Notes: generated by a model not told the origin, from the sequence alone. A stretch of 64,000 bases of DNA from Panacagrimonas sp041603235 (GCA_041603235.1 JBFIES010000001.1:1-64000); one strand, 5' to 3'. Shown: positions 8,358 through 17,381, numbered from the stretch's first letter. Made by a program: numbers and translations.

Positions 8358-9602
8358 TCAGACCGATTTGGCAGGCGGCCCTTGCTTGAGCATCTTCTTG
8401 ATGCCGCGCACCGCCTGGCGGGTGCGATGTTCGTTCTCGATCAGCGCGAAGCGCACGTGGGTGTCGCCGTACTCGCCAAAACCGACGCCTGGCGAGACTG
8501 CCACCTTGGCCTCGCTGAGCAGAAGCTTGGAAAATTCCAGCGAGCCCATGTCACGAAAAGCTTCGGGAATTTCGGCCCAGACAAACATCGTCGCCTTGGG
8601 TTTTTCCACTTTCCAGCCAGCTGCGTTGAGGCCTTCGCACAATACGTCACGACGCAGCTTGTACATCTGTCGAATTTCTTCGACACAATCCTGCGGTCCT
8701 TCCAGTGCGGCAATGGCAGCCACCTGGATCGGCGTGAACATGCCGTAGTCCAGATAGGACTTGATGCGCGCCAGTGCGCCCACGAGCGTGGGATTGCCCA
8801 CCATGAAACCGACGCGCCAGCCCGGCATGTTGTAGCTCTTGGACAGGGTGTAGAACTCGACGGCGACGTCCCGCGCGCCTTCAATTTCCAGCACCGAGGG
8901 CGCTTTGTACCCGTCAAAAACAAGGTCGGCATAGGCTAGGTCGTTGACCAGCCACATGTCGTTTTCCTTGCAGATATCGACGCACTTGCGGAAGAAGTCC
9001 AGATCCACACATTGCGTGGTGGGATTGCCCGGGAAATTGAGGATCAGCATCTTGGGCTTGGGCCAGCTTTCCACTACCGCCCGTTGCAGTTCCTCAAAGA
9101 AATCCACATCCGGGGTCAGGCGTACGTGGCGCACATCGGCACCGGCCAGGATTACGCCGTAAGGATGAATCGGATACGCGGGGTTGGGCACCAGCACCAT
9201 GTCACCGGGAGCCAGGGTCGCAAAGGCCAGATGCGCAAGGCCTTCCTTGGAACCAATAGTGGCAATGACCTCGGTTTCCGGGTCCAGATCAATGTTGTAG
9301 TGGCGCTTGTACCAGCGGCTCATGGCGCGCCGCAGACGCGGAATACCCTTTGAAACCGAGTAACGATGGGTGTGCGTGCCCTCTTCGTCGTGGACTTCCG
9401 GGCGCACGTAGTCGCTCTCGGTGCCACGCACGGTGGCTTCAACCAGTTTGTCCACGATGTGCTTGGGCGTGGGCTGGTCCGGGTTGCCCATGCTGAAATC
9501 AATTACGTCATCCCCGCGCGCCCGGGCTGCCTTCTTCAACTCGCCAACGATGTTGAAGACATAAGGAGGCAGGCGCTCAATGCGCGGGAATTTATTTTTC
9601 AC
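8358..9602 (-). CDS. alaC: AlaC-type alanine aminotransferase
   Basis: This class I/II PLP aminotransferase most resembles AlaC, which makes alanine from pyruvate and glutamate. The N-terminal block PRIERLPPYVFNIVGELK and the lysine motif LSKSYNMPGWR are characteristic. I chose GTG 9602 (414 residues) because the homologous region begins here and E. coli AlaC is about the same length. An in-frame ATG at 9692 would add 30 residues of doubtful sequence. A weak GAGCGG site lies eight bases before the GTG. The gene ends 33 bases before hom. Confidence 0.88.
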   Translation of the reverse strand: MKNKFPRIERLPPYVFNIVGELKKAARARGDDVIDFSMGNPDQPTPKHIVDKLVEATVRGTESDYVRPEVHDEEGTHTHRYSVSKGIPRLRRAMSRWYKRHYNIDLDPETEVIATIGSKEGLAHLAFATLAPGDMVLVPNPAYPIHPYGVILAGADVRHVRLTPDVDFFEELQRAVVESWPKPKMLILNFPGNPTTQCVDLDFFRKCVDICKENDMWLVNDLAYADLVFDGYKAPSVLEIEGARDVAVEFYTLSKSYNMPGWRVGFMVGNPTLVGALARIKSYLDYGMFTPIQVAAIAALEGPQDCVEEIRQMYKLRRDVLCEGLNAAGWKVEKPKATMFVWAEIPEAFRDMGSLEFSKLLLSEAKVAVSPGVGFGEYGDTHVRFALIENEHRTRQAVRGIKKMLKQGPPAKSV

Positions 9603-9768
9603 TTGGGATACCGCTCGGGCGGAGAAAATAGGGGGAATTTCCGGGGCGCGTATTAGACACGCCTGCGCCGCGCCCCGCAATGCAAATGCCATCTAAAAGC
9701 CTTGGCTGACCAAGTGCATAGCCCAAAGGCAGGCCACGACTGGCGCGCGCCTCAGGTTCAGGGCTTCA

Positions 9769-9805
9769 ATAGTCTCGCGCTATATGATGAATAACAAATG
9801 ATTGT
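9769..9805 (+). promoter_or_regulatory. OxyR-like operator upstream of the peroxiredoxin gene
   Basis: The region reads ATAG-N7-CTAT-N7-ATAA-N7-TTGT, which follows the four-contact OxyR pattern ATAG-N7-CTAT-N7-ATAG-N7-CTAT. The first half is perfect and the second partial. It ends 94 bases before the ahpC-type start. A possible promoter just downstream is TTGGAC (9805-9810) with TAGACT (9829-9834), which would place the operator beside the -35 element as in known OxyR-activated promoters. No oxyR gene is in the window. Confidence 0.6.
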
Positions 9806-9898
9806 TGGACCTATTGACGAGCGGCTCCTAGACTATCCCTCACCAAGCCTCTTCACCCCTTCACTCACCCTCACATTTCAATTGAAAAGGAGTTTCAA

Positions 9899-10498
9899 AT
9901 GAGCGTTCTTGTCAATCGCCCCGCCCCCGATTTTTCCGCCCCGGCAGTCCTCGGCGACGGCACGATTACAGACACTTTCAAGCTGTCGGACCTGCGGGGA
10001 CAGTACGTCGTGCTGTTCTTCTGGCCGCTGGACTTCACCTTTGTCTGCCCTTCCGAAATCATTGCGCATGAGAACCGCCGCAAGGCATTCGAAGAGCGCG
10101 GCGTGCAGCTGGTCGGCGTCTCAATCGACAGCCAGTTCACCCATTTCGCGTGGCGCAGCACCCCGGTTGAAAAAGGCGGCATCGGCGAAGTCGGCTTCCC
10201 GATGGTGGCTGACGTCAATCACGAGATCGTCCGCGCCTACGGCATTGAGCACGACAACGGCGTGGCCTTCCGCGGCTCCTTCCTGATCGACAAGGAAGGC
10301 GTGGTCCAGCACCAGGTTGTGAACAATCTTCCGCTGGGACGTGAAGTGGACGAGATGCTGCGCGTTGTTGACGCCCTGCAGTTCCACGAAGAGCACGGCG
10401 AAGTCTGCCCGGCTGGCTGGCGCAAGGGCCAGAGCGGCATGAAGGCCACCGCCGAAGGCGTTGCTGAGTACCTCAGCGCCAATGCAAGCAAGCTGTAA
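9899..10498 (+). CDS. ahpC: Typical 2-Cys peroxiredoxin (AhpC/Prx1 family)
   Basis: The enzyme reduces hydrogen peroxide and organic peroxides. It has 199 residues. The peroxidatic Cys50 lies in FTFVCPSE and the resolving Cys170 in EVCPAGW, so it is a typical 2-Cys enzyme. AAAAGGAG at 9884-9891 is the ribosome binding site. No ahpF is adjacent. Thioredoxin reductase is encoded next, which suggests that electrons come through the thioredoxin system. An OxyR-like operator lies upstream and a strong hairpin follows the gene. Confidence 0.94.
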   Translation: MSVLVNRPAPDFSAPAVLGDGTITDTFKLSDLRGQYVVLFFWPLDFTFVCPSEIIAHENRRKAFEERGVQLVGVSIDSQFTHFAWRSTPVEKGGIGEVGFPMVADVNHEIVRAYGIEHDNGVAFRGSFLIDKEGVVQHQVVNNLPLGREVDEMLRVVDALQFHEEHGEVCPAGWRKGQSGMKATAEGVAEYLSANASKL

Positions 10499-10517
10499 GA
10501 CGCGGTAAAGAGACCGT

Positions 10518-10551
10518 GGCGGTGGGAGGCGTACACTCGCCTCCCACCGCC
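10518..10551 (+). terminator. Strong hairpin after the peroxiredoxin gene
   Basis: Fourteen perfectly paired bases (10518-10531 with 10538-10551) enclose a six-base loop. The T-rich stretch after it is weak (TTTT only at 10562-10565), so it may be an imperfect intrinsic terminator or an RNA-stabilising hairpin that lowers trxB expression relative to ahpC. Confidence 0.6.
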
Positions 10552-10589
10552 CTTCGGCAAGATTTTCAGACGAATAGCAGACCAATAAA

Positions 10590-11546
10590 ATGAAACACCA
10601 CCCCCTCATCATTCTCGGCTCCGGGCCCGCGGGTTACACCGCTGCGGTGTACGCCGCGCGCGCCAACCTCAAGCCGGTTCTCATCACCGGCCTGGAACAG
10701 GGCGGCCAGCTGATGACCACCACGGAAGTGGATAACTGGCCCGGTGACGTTGAAGGCCTCATGGGTCCGGCGTTGATGGAGCGCATGCAGAAGCATGCCG
10801 AACGCTTTGAGACTGAAATCATCTTTGACTACATTCACTCGGTGGATCTGAAGTCTCGCCCGTTCACGCTCAAGAGCGACCAGGGCGAGTACAGCTGCGA
10901 TGCGCTGATCATCTGCACCGGTGCTTCTGCGCGCTATCTCGGTCTGCCATCCGAAGAAGCTTTCAAGGGCAAAGGCGTGTCCGCCTGCGCAACCTGCGAC
11001 GGCTTCTTCTACAAGGGCCAGGACGTCGCCGTGATCGGCGGCGGCAATACCGCGGTCGAAGAAGCGCTGTACCTGTCAAACATCGCCAACAAGGTGACGG
11101 TGGTGCATCGTCGCGACAAATTCCGTGGCGAGAAAATCCTGCAGGACAAGCTGTTCAAGCGCGAAGCCGAAGGCAAGGTCGAGATCATCTGGGATTCCAC
11201 CCTGGACGAAGTGCTCGGCGATCCGATGGGCGTCAGCGGCATGCGCGTCAAGAACGTGAAGAGCGGCGAGACCCGGGAGATTGATCTCAAGGGCGTATTC
11301 ATTGCGATTGGTCACACCCCCAACACCGGCATCTTCGAAGGTCAGCTCGAAATGTCCGGCGGCTACCTTCATGTGCAAAGTGGCTCTGCCGGTAATGCGA
11401 CGCAAACCAGCGTCCCAGGTGTCTTCGCGGCAGGCGATGTCATGGATCACGTCTATCGCCAGGCCATCACCAGTGCCGGAACGGGCTGTCAGGCTGCGCT
11501 GGACGCAGAGCGATTCCTCGACGAAATGGCGTCGGGAAAGAGCTGA
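10590..11546 (+). CDS. trxB: Thioredoxin reductase
   Basis: This low-molecular-weight FAD enzyme transfers electrons from NADPH to thioredoxin. It has 318 residues. The FAD-binding GSGPAGYTAA is at 10-19, the redox pair Cys133/Cys136 in ACATCDG, the NADPH-binding GGGNTAVEEA near 150, and the C-terminal FAD contact GVFAAGDVMD near 270. Following a peroxiredoxin gene, it probably supplies its reducing power through thioredoxin. Confidence 0.96.
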   Translation: MKHHPLIILGSGPAGYTAAVYAARANLKPVLITGLEQGGQLMTTTEVDNWPGDVEGLMGPALMERMQKHAERFETEIIFDYIHSVDLKSRPFTLKSDQGEYSCDALIICTGASARYLGLPSEEAFKGKGVSACATCDGFFYKGQDVAVIGGGNTAVEEALYLSNIANKVTVVHRRDKFRGEKILQDKLFKREAEGKVEIIWDSTLDEVLGDPMGVSGMRVKNVKSGETREIDLKGVFIAIGHTPNTGIFEGQLEMSGGYLHVQSGSAGNATQTSVPGVFAAGDVMDHVYRQAITSAGTGCQAALDAERFLDEMASGKS

Positions 11547-11564
11547 GTCAAAGCAAGAGAAGTA

Positions 11565-11595
11565 CGCCATGTCCGCCATGAAAGCGGACATGGCG
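11565..11595. repeat. Inverted repeat after trxB
   Basis: Twelve paired bases (11565-11576 with 11584-11595) with a seven-base loop lie 18 bases after the trxB stop. No T tract follows, so it is a terminator candidate only by position. Confidence 0.5.
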
Positions 11596-11681
11596 CACAC
11601 CTGAGGGAACAGACGTATTGCGCGGAGATACGTCTCAAGTCAGGCTCCCACTACAAGAACCAGAGGGGTCCGCACTTGAAA

Positions 11682-12293
11682 ATGAAGTTGTATTGCAACG
11701 AGACATCACCCTATGCGCGCAAGGTGCGCGTCGTGGCGATTGAGCTCGGCCTCAGCGATCTGATTGAGGAAGTCCACTGCGACCCATTTTCCGCACCGCC
11801 GGAGTTGCTTGCGGCCAACCCCCTGTCGCGCGTACCGACACTGATCACCGAGAAAGGCGAGTCACTGCCCGACTCTGCCCTGATCATTGAATACCTTCAG
11901 ACCCGCGGCCGTGGCTTGACGGCTTTGCCGCGTGGCTCAAAACGATGGTCATCCCTGCGGCGTGCATATCTTGCCGATGGTGCCATTGCTGCTGCCGTGG
12001 CAACCGTGGTCGAGCAGCGACGGCCTGAAGGCATCCGCCATGTGTCCTTCATGGATCGTCAGGCCGACGTGATCCGCAGAGCCATTGCAGTGCTGGACCT
12101 GGAAGCCGCGGAGCTGTCCACGGAAGCACCAAGCATCGTGGAAATTACCACCGGCATTGCACTCGCATATCTGGACCTGCGCATGCCGTACATTGAATGG
12201 CGAAAGGGCCATGAAGTGCTAGAGCGCTGGTTCGATGTTTTCTCCCAGCGAGATTCCATGCTGGCGACGGCGCCTCCGCTGACGAGCAAATGA
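11682..12293 (+). CDS. Glutathione S-transferase-like protein
   Basis: This 203-residue protein has a thioredoxin-like N-terminal domain with the opening typical of small bacterial GSTs (MKLYCNETSPYARKVRV) and a helical C-terminal domain from about residue 85. Ser10 in the TSPYARK segment is in the usual active-site position, and the LPDSALIIEYL segment corresponds to the glutathione gamma-glutamyl contact. Substrate is unknown. A TTG two codons upstream (11676) is better spaced from the AGAGGGG site and may be the true start. The stop overlaps the start of the next gene (ATGA), so the two are translationally coupled. Confidence 0.85.
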   Translation: MKLYCNETSPYARKVRVVAIELGLSDLIEEVHCDPFSAPPELLAANPLSRVPTLITEKGESLPDSALIIEYLQTRGRGLTALPRGSKRWSSLRRAYLADGAIAAAVATVVEQRRPEGIRHVSFMDRQADVIRRAIAVLDLEAAELSTEAPSIVEITTGIALAYLDLRMPYIEWRKGHEVLERWFDVFSQRDSMLATAPPLTSK

Positions 12294-12760
12294 TTCCGCG
12301 CGCAGGCGCCTGTTGGATCATCCTGCTGGCCGCTCTGCTGGCCGCATGCGCGGGCTCCAGCTACAAACCAACGCCGGAGAAGGAAGCCATCCGTCGCGGC
12401 GTCGTACTTGACGCACTTGGCCAGATCGGCCGCCCCTATCGCTACGGCGGCAAAACCCCAGAGGGCGGCTTCGACTGCAGTGGACTGGTCTACTACGTCT
12501 TTGGCCTCAATGGCGTTCAGCTACCTCGCACATCTCGTGCGCAGTTCAAGGCTGGCGAGGTGATTGACCTGGACGATGCGCTACCCGGCGATCTGCTGTT
12601 CTACAGCATCTCCGGCCGCCGGGTCGATCATGTTTCGATCTACCTCGGCGACGGACAGGCCGTACACGCGCCTTCCAGCGGCAAGCATGTGATCGTCAAG
12701 CCCACCAGCAACAAGTGGTGGTCCAAACGATTCGTGGACGCCGTACGCATCATTCAATAG
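12290..12760 (+). CDS. NlpC/P60 family lipoprotein, putative murein endopeptidase
   Basis: This 156-residue protein has a lipoprotein signal with the lipobox LAAC (Cys20). The NlpC/P60 domain follows, with the catalytic Cys63 in GFDCSGLVYYV and His114 in VDHVSIYLG. A polar third residue such as His126 completes the site. It resembles Spr/MepS-type D,D-endopeptidases, which cut peptidoglycan cross-links to allow wall growth. It would be anchored in a periplasm-facing membrane. The gene overlaps the GST-like gene by four bases and ends 18 bases from the convergent htpG. Confidence 0.88.
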   Translation: MIPRAGACWIILLAALLAACAGSSYKPTPEKEAIRRGVVLDALGQIGRPYRYGGKTPEGGFDCSGLVYYVFGLNGVQLPRTSRAQFKAGEVIDLDDALPGDLLFYSISGRRVDHVSIYLGDGQAVHAPSSGKHVIVKPTSNKWWSKRFVDAVRIIQ

Positions 12761-12778
12761 GCGTCACTTTGCTGCGCA

Positions 12779-14641
12779 CTAGTTGACGATGATGCGGCCA
12801 CCCGAATCCTGCCCCAGGATCATGTTGTTGAGTCGCTTCACGAAGGCCGCCGGGTCTTCCAGAGTGCCGCCCTCTGCCAGTTGCGCCTGACCAAACAGAA
12901 CCTCTGACAAATCGGCAAAGGCGACGTCATCGCTGGTCTGCTTGAGTCTGGCAACCAGCGGGTGATCGCCATTGAGCTCCAGGATTGGCTTGGCCATGGC
13001 AATATTCTCGCCGCCCTGCTTGAGCATTTTTTCCAGACGCCGGCTCATGCCATGGTCGGGTGCCACCAGACAGGACGGTGAATCGGTGAGGCGCTTGGAC
13101 AGCACCACATCCTGTACCCGCTCGCCAAGCGCCTTCTTGACCTTCTCGAAGACATCCTTGAACTGGACTTCAGTTTCAGCTCGCTCGGGCGTCTCTACAG
13201 ATTCCTCCAGCTCAGCACCACCCTGTGCAACCGATTTGAGCGGCTTGCCATCGAATTCGGTGAGGTGGCTGACCACCCATTCGTCGATACGATCAGTCAG
13301 CAACAGAACTTCATAACCCTTCTTCTTGAAGCCTTCCAGATGCGGGCTGTGACGGGCCGCGCTGAGGGTTTCGGCGGTAATGAAGTAGATCGACTTCTGA
13401 TCTTCCGGCATGGTCTTCACATAGGCTTCCAGCGAGGTCAGTTCGCCGTCCGGATCCTTGGTGGAACTCATGCGCAGCAACTTGGCAATGCGGTCCTTGT
13501 TGCCCGCATCTTCGACCATGCCTTCTTTCAGGACACTACCGAAGGTTTCCCAGAAATGCTTGTAGTCGTCCGGCTTGTTGGCGGCCATATCATCGAGCAT
13601 GTCGAGAACACGCTTGACCAGCGCCGCCTTGATCTTGTCGGTAACGCGGCTGTTCTGAAGAATCTCGCGGGAAACGTTCAGCGGAAGATCTGCGGTGTCC
13701 ACCAGGCCGCGGACAAAGCGCAGATAGGTGGGCAGCAGCTCGGCTGCCTTGTCCATGATGAAAACGCGCTTCACGTACAGGTGAAGGCCGTGGTTGGCCT
13801 CGCGGTTCCACAGCTCAAAGGATGCACGCTTGGGGAGATACACCAGCGAGGTGTACTCCATGTTGCCTTCCACCTTGTGATGCGCCCAGCTCGCCGGCTC
13901 CTCGAAGTCGTGGGTCAGATGCTTGTAGAAATTCTGGTAATCCTCGTCCTTCAGCTCGCTCTTGGGCCGCGTCCAGAAGGCGCTGGCCTGATTGATGACC
14001 TCGCTTTCTTCATCGTCCTTCTTCAGGCGGATGGGCAGGCCAATGTGATCGGAGTACTTGCGGGCGATGAATGAGAGGCGCTGCGGATCGAGGAACTCCT
14101 TGTCGTCCTCACGCAGATGCAAGGTGATCTCGGTTCCCACTTCGGTCTTGTCACAATCCGCAAGCTCGAACTCGCCCTCACCCTCGGACGTCCATTGCGC
14201 GGCTTCAGAAGCACCTGCACGCAAGCTCTTCACCACCACCTTGTCCGCAACGATGAAGGAGGCATAAAAGCCGACACCGAACTGGCCGATCATCTGGGCA
14301 TCTTTTGCCTGATCGCCTGAGAGGTTGGACATGAATTCGCGGGTGCCGGAGCGCGCGATAGTGCCCAGGTTGGCAATCATGTCCTCGCGCGTCATGCCGA
14401 TGCCGTTATCGCGGATGGTCAGCGTCCCGGCGTCCTTGTCCGGAATAATCTCTACCGCCAGTTCCTTGTCGCTGAGCAGGGCGGGATTGGAGATGGCCTC
14501 GAAGCGCAGCTTGTCGCAGGCATCTGAGGCATTGGAAATCAGCTCTCGAAGAAATATCTCGCGATTGGAGTACAGCGAGTGAATCATCAGCCGCAGCAGC
14601 GACTTGGTTTCGGCCTGAAAGGTGTGGGTATCTGTACTCAT
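12779..14641 (-). CDS. htpG: Chaperone protein HtpG (Hsp90)
   Basis: This bacterial Hsp90 has 620 residues. The N-terminal GHKL ATPase domain shows NASDACDKLRF near residue 36, DNGIGMT near 78 and GQFGVGFYASF near 122, all nucleotide-site motifs. The middle domain contains the catalytic-arginine segment LPLNVSREILQ, and a C-terminal dimerisation domain completes it. It acts in the cytosol on client proteins and in heat stress. A sigma-32-like promoter lies 52 bases upstream of the start. Confidence 0.97.
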   Translation of the reverse strand: MSTDTHTFQAETKSLLRLMIHSLYSNREIFLRELISNASDACDKLRFEAISNPALLSDKELAVEIIPDKDAGTLTIRDNGIGMTREDMIANLGTIARSGTREFMSNLSGDQAKDAQMIGQFGVGFYASFIVADKVVVKSLRAGASEAAQWTSEGEGEFELADCDKTEVGTEITLHLREDDKEFLDPQRLSFIARKYSDHIGLPIRLKKDDEESEVINQASAFWTRPKSELKDEDYQNFYKHLTHDFEEPASWAHHKVEGNMEYTSLVYLPKRASFELWNREANHGLHLYVKRVFIMDKAAELLPTYLRFVRGLVDTADLPLNVSREILQNSRVTDKIKAALVKRVLDMLDDMAANKPDDYKHFWETFGSVLKEGMVEDAGNKDRIAKLLRMSSTKDPDGELTSLEAYVKTMPEDQKSIYFITAETLSAARHSPHLEGFKKKGYEVLLLTDRIDEWVVSHLTEFDGKPLKSVAQGGAELEESVETPERAETEVQFKDVFEKVKKALGERVQDVVLSKRLTDSPSCLVAPDHGMSRRLEKMLKQGGENIAMAKPILELNGDHPLVARLKQTSDDVAFADLSEVLFGQAQLAEGGTLEDPAAFVKRLNNMILGQDSGGRIIVN

Positions 14642-14692
14642 CGGGACTGGAATCTCGGAATCAGAAAGGGATGGGGATCAACTTGGCAAGGA

Positions 14693-14720
14693 ACATAGGT
14701 CCACATCTCAAATTTTCAAG
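14693..14720 (-). promoter_or_regulatory. Sigma-32 (heat-shock) promoter for htpG
   Basis: On the minus strand, CTTGAAA (14714-14720) is a perfect -35 element for RpoH. Thirteen bases later, ACCTATGT (14693-14700) agrees with CCCCATNT at five of seven defined positions. Spacing and position before htpG, a classic RpoH target, support the call. Confidence 0.65.
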
Positions 14721-14801
14721 TGCGGATTTACCTGAGAAGCCAGTCATGAGTTATCTTCGGGTTGGCCGGTCTTCGGCCGGATACTAGGGAGGCACTATTT
14801 C

Positions 14802-15278
14802 GTGAAAAAAATGATTGCGGTAGCAATGCTGGCCAGCATTCCCATGATGGCTCAGGCCGACAAGGACGTTGGTTGCGGAATCGGCACGCAGATCTGGAAT
14901 GGTCAATCCGGCCTCTTGCCGAAAATTCTCGCATCGACAACCAACGGTACTTTTGGCAACCAGACTTTTGGAATCAGCTCCGGAACCCTGGGTTGCTCAA
15001 CTGACGGTGTGGTCACCGCGCAGAACCGGGCACCCGCCTTTGTCGCAGCAAACCTCGACCAGCTCGCCGTGGAAATGGCTGCAGGACAGGGCGAATCGCT
15101 CGAAGCCTATGCATCCATCTACGGTGTTCAGGGTGAAGATCGTGGCGCCTTCTTTGCGCTGACCAAGGCTCACTATTCGGAAATTTTCAGTTCCGAGAGC
15201 ACGACATCAGACCAGGTTGTATCGACCGTTCAGGATTTGATGAAATCTGACGCACGGCTGGCGGCGTACCTGAGCTAG
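14802..15278 (+). CDS. DUF3015 family secreted protein
   Basis: This 158-residue protein starts at GTG 14802 after GGGAGG. It has a clear signal peptide (MKKMIAVAMLASIPMMAQA, cleavage near 19-20), so it is periplasmic. The DUF3015 features are the early Cys pair region (DVGCGIGTQIW), glycine and threonine-rich repeats (TNGTFGNQTFGIS) and a second cysteine in LGCSTDG, which may form a disulfide. Function is unknown. The next gene, DUF4105, begins nine bases after its stop, so the two are probably one operon. Confidence 0.8.
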   Translation: MKKMIAVAMLASIPMMAQADKDVGCGIGTQIWNGQSGLLPKILASTTNGTFGNQTFGISSGTLGCSTDGVVTAQNRAPAFVAANLDQLAVEMAAGQGESLEAYASIYGVQGEDRGAFFALTKAHYSEIFSSESTTSDQVVSTVQDLMKSDARLAAYLS

Positions 15279-15287
15279 TTGGAAACC

Positions 15288-17258
15288 ATGCCTGAGCGGC
15301 AGCCTTGGCGGGCTGTCGCTCTTTTTTTTGTGCGGGTTTGGCGGAGCCCTGCACTTGCCCTGATGTTGTTGGGGTCATGGTGCAGTACGCCCGCGCTTGC
15401 TGAATCAGAATACATTGAGCAGTTGCAGGCACGCGCCGAAAATGCCGGTCTGGCTGCGCACGAGCAATGGCTGAAACTGCTGCACATGGTGCCCACTGGT
15501 TTGGGCGGCAAACTGCAAAGCACCATAGATTTTCCCGGTTTCTTCCTCTCTCCAAGCGGGAAATCTGATGCACAAGCGGAACTCGATGCCACGCTGGAAG
15601 CGTTTTTTGATCAGCGCCTGATTCAGGAAGAGCCCCCCCAATGCCGCTTCAAGGCACGGTACGAATGGCTCAAGGTCATGCTCGGCTTCAACTCACAGCA
15701 GTTGCCCGAGACGCTGTGTGATCGTTATCAGGCATGGGCTTCGGCTATCGACGCGGACAAGATTCATCTGGTGTTCGCCTCCAATGATCTGAACAGCCCT
15801 TCGTCAATGTTCGGTCACACCCTGCTGCGCATAGACGCCAAGGGCTCGAGCGGTGATCAACGGCTGCTTGCCTATGCCGTCAACTATGCCGCGCAGACCA
15901 CTCGGGATGCGGGCCTTCTTTATGCAATCAAGGGGCTTGGAGGCTTTTATCAGGGGCATTACGCGGTAATGCCCTATTACGAAAAAGTGCGCGAGTACGA
16001 GGGCTTCGAGCATCGGGACCTTTGGGAGTACCCCCTCAAGCTTGATGACGAGACCATCCAGAAATTGCTATGGCATTTGTGGGAGCTGCGGGGAATGGGC
16101 AGCGACTACTTCTTCTTTGGAGAAAATTGCTCCTACCAGCTATTGAGCCTGATTGAGGCCGCACGGCCGGACCTGGTTCTCACACGCCCGTTCAGAGAAG
16201 GTCCGGACTACACCATTCCAATCGACGCCGTTCGTGCGCTCGGCAATAAAGGACTATTGGGGGCACCGGCTTACCGACCTGCCGAGGCCAAGACTCTGGC
16301 GCATCGATTCAAGTCACTTCGCGCGGCGGACCAGGCCTGGGTAAGCGCCTACGTCGCAGGACGTGCGGAGATCGGTGATGCATATTTTGAGAGCCTGGGG
16401 TCACAAACACAGGCGCAACTTCTGGAAGTGACTCATGCGGCGCTCTACTTCAACTACCGTAGCGGAGCCGTCGCGCGACAACCGTCGCTGCCACGTGCGC
16501 ACCAACTCTTGGTCGCGCGCGCCAAACTCGACGCGCCTGCAGAATTTGCGGCCGTACCAACCCCGCAAGTAACACCGGATCAGGGCCACCGCAGCGGGCG
16601 CGCCAGCTTCGGATTGCGCCAGCACTCCATAGACGATGGCTCCCTGATTCTGAATTGGCGGCCTGCCTACCACGACAGGCTTGACCCCGCCGATGGCTAT
16701 CTGCCTGGTGGCGAACTCGAATTCCTGGAGGTACAGCTTTCTGCAGACCGCGAACGGCTACAGCTGGATCATGTCCAGCTTCTTGGCGTGGAAGCCATCG
16801 CGCCGCGTGACGAACTCTTCAAGCCCTGGTCCTGGTACGCGCGCCTGGGCGCCCAGCGCGCCGTACGATCAGAGAAAACCAGTGGCAGCCTTGGAGGCGT
16901 GGTCGAAGCTGGCGCAGGCATGGCCTGGAGCCCATTCAGCCGATCCCAAATCTACCTGATGCCAGCTGCCCGACTTTCGATCAATCGGGAGCTTGTCAGC
17001 GGCCACGAGCTGTTAGCGGGTGTACGCAGTGGCATTGCGGTGCAGGCGGGTGCGGGGCTGAGCCTTGATCTGAGCGGAGAAGCGCTCGGGGGGCTGTTGC
17101 ACGATCAACGCGATCAACGGGGGATTGTCGCCGGCGCACAGTGGTCCTGGCAGCAGAACATGGGGGTGAGACTGACCTACGAATTGAATCGAAACCGCTC
17201 CATCAACCATGACCTGAGAATCGAGGCCGCCATGCTCCAGTGGGTCATGTATTACTGA
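15288..17258 (+). CDS. DUF4105 (Lnb N-terminal-like) envelope protein
   Basis: This 656-residue protein has an N-terminal signal peptide ending near AESEY. The middle part (about 120-320) matches DUF4105, a circularly permuted papain/NlpC-like fold: His177 in SSMFGHTLLR and Cys281 in GENCSYQLL are the expected catalytic pair. The last 250 residues alternate polar and hydrophobic positions and could form an outer membrane beta-barrel. The ATG at 15288 was chosen; a TTG at 15279 is less likely. Substrate is unknown; an amidase or protease acting on envelope components is an inference. Operon with DUF3015. Confidence 0.8.
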   Translation: MPERQPWRAVALFFVRVWRSPALALMLLGSWCSTPALAESEYIEQLQARAENAGLAAHEQWLKLLHMVPTGLGGKLQSTIDFPGFFLSPSGKSDAQAELDATLEAFFDQRLIQEEPPQCRFKARYEWLKVMLGFNSQQLPETLCDRYQAWASAIDADKIHLVFASNDLNSPSSMFGHTLLRIDAKGSSGDQRLLAYAVNYAAQTTRDAGLLYAIKGLGGFYQGHYAVMPYYEKVREYEGFEHRDLWEYPLKLDDETIQKLLWHLWELRGMGSDYFFFGENCSYQLLSLIEAARPDLVLTRPFREGPDYTIPIDAVRALGNKGLLGAPAYRPAEAKTLAHRFKSLRAADQAWVSAYVAGRAEIGDAYFESLGSQTQAQLLEVTHAALYFNYRSGAVARQPSLPRAHQLLVARAKLDAPAEFAAVPTPQVTPDQGHRSGRASFGLRQHSIDDGSLILNWRPAYHDRLDPADGYLPGGELEFLEVQLSADRERLQLDHVQLLGVEAIAPRDELFKPWSWYARLGAQRAVRSEKTSGSLGGVVEAGAGMAWSPFSRSQIYLMPAARLSINRELVSGHELLAGVRSGIAVQAGAGLSLDLSGEALGGLLHDQRDQRGIVAGAQWSWQQNMGVRLTYELNRNRSINHDLRIEAAMLQWVMYY

Positions 17259-17302
17259 TCAATCAGGCTCAAAATTGGGCCGAGCCTTGGATTGGAAAAC
17301 GA

Positions 17303-17323
17303 CAAAAGCCCGGAGAACCGGGC
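17303..17323 (-). terminator. Terminator of the rplS operon
   Basis: On the minus strand, a GCCCGG/CCGGGC stem with a four-base loop (17308-17323) is followed by TTTTG and further T-rich sequence. It also forms on the plus strand, with CCTTTG after it, so it may stop transcription from the convergent DUF4105 gene too. Confidence 0.7.
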
Positions 17324-17381
17324 CTTTGCACATAAACGCGTAGCTTTGACTTGCGCCCGGAGGCGCCGTCGGTGCTCTCGC

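Noticed and set aside
13265..14074. 269-codon plus-strand frame
   Set aside because: Entirely antisense to htpG, which is certain.
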